This document shows positions 42,017 through 42,103 of a DNA stretch of 42,103 nucleotides, piece after piece. The translations under genes and the position numbers were made by a program. A model generated the notes under the pieces. That model was not told the DNA's origin and searched no databases. It worked only from the letters and a program-made list of their open reading frames with translations. The DNA is from an uncultured Rhodospirillales bacterium. Its GTDB lineage: Bacteria > Pseudomonadota > Alphaproteobacteria > Rhodospirillales > UBA2165. The DNA lies in contig CAJQSN010000048.1 in the NCBI GenBank assembly GCA_905614355.1, forward strand, positions 1 to 42,103. The letters are read 5' to 3'. The stretch's first letter is position 1; each line of letters starts with the position of its first letter.

Positions 42017-42103
42017 AAAGCACCTTTACCTTCGCCAACGGAGACAAATACGCCAGTGAATGGAAGGATGATAAATGGCATGGTTAAGGCACCGCTACCT
42101 GTG
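42007..42103 (+). pseudogene. MORN-repeat protein fragment, stop-containing, cut by window end
   Basis: Read in the frame starting 42007: VKSTFTFANGDKYASEWKDD then KWHG, TAA, GTATC. TFANGDKYxxEWKDDKxHGxGT is one MORN repeat; the stop (42076-42078) replaces the Gln of HGQGT, a CAA to TAA change. It has no start of its own and overlaps the methyltransferase end. Confidence 0.55.

Overview
The window looks like a chromosomal stretch of a low-GC marine-type proteobacterium, most likely an alphaproteobacterium. The grounds are indirect: the mix of TRAP and tripartite tricarboxylate (TTT) transporters, a sulfatase, Rieske oxygenases, an IclR-type regulator end, RidA and Bcr/CflA families, together with AT-rich spacers. 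No ribosomal RNA or housekeeping marker is present to fix the taxon. Spacers are long and full of broken genes, so this is not a streamlined genome.

Layout. (1) 1-6.6 kb: the 3' end of an IclR-family regulator gene, then a + strand operon of an arylsulfotransferase-like beta-propeller protein, a TctC binding protein, a fused TctA-TctB permease and a type I sulfatase, closed by a strong terminator. It reads as uptake and desulfation of an organic sulfate. (2) 6.7-12.2 kb: an aromatic-ring dioxygenase (alpha and beta subunits) divergent from a stand-alone LOV-like PAS protein, then ChrA and a methyltransferase with a small partner protein. (3) 12.24-26.7 kb: a tRNA-Arg(TCG) followed by an island. 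A 19-bp copy of the tRNA 3' end recurs at 15061, and degenerate copies with longer shared flanks occur at 18051 and 26694. Between these scars lie integrase fragments (one fused in frame to an FkbM methyltransferase), a glycosyltransferase-like gene, small membrane and exported proteins, a flavin hydroxylase, a VanA-like Rieske oxygenase, a frameshifted FG-GAP/VCBS protein, a DUF4198/HupE metal-type pair, a dispersed ~70-bp repeat and several gene stubs (LeuC/aconitase, MAPEG-like, MORN-protein leaders). (4) 27-30.3 kb: a sugar O-methyltransferase-like gene, a broken dienelactone-hydrolase gene, a recombinase stub and an orphan membrane protein. (5) 30.5-38.9 kb: a catabolic cluster of TRAP binding protein, fused DctQM permease, two tandem paralogous amidohydrolases, an NmrA-like oxidoreductase, a GST and a RidA-like protein. 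(6) 38.9-42.1 kb: a startless zinc-ribbon reading frame, a Bcr/CflA exporter, a methyltransferase interrupted upstream by an in-frame stop, and a MORN-repeat end with a stop.

Functionally there are two self-contained import-and-degrade cassettes (TTT plus sulfatase; TRAP plus amidohydrolases/RidA) and two oxygenase loci. They flank a tRNA-anchored hotspot where elements have inserted repeatedly and decayed. The least explained items are the nested tRNA scars with the integrase-FkbM chimera, the LOV-like domain without its photoactive cysteine, and the amidohydrolase pair with a RidA homologue lacking the usual arginine. All family calls are by eye; no search was run.
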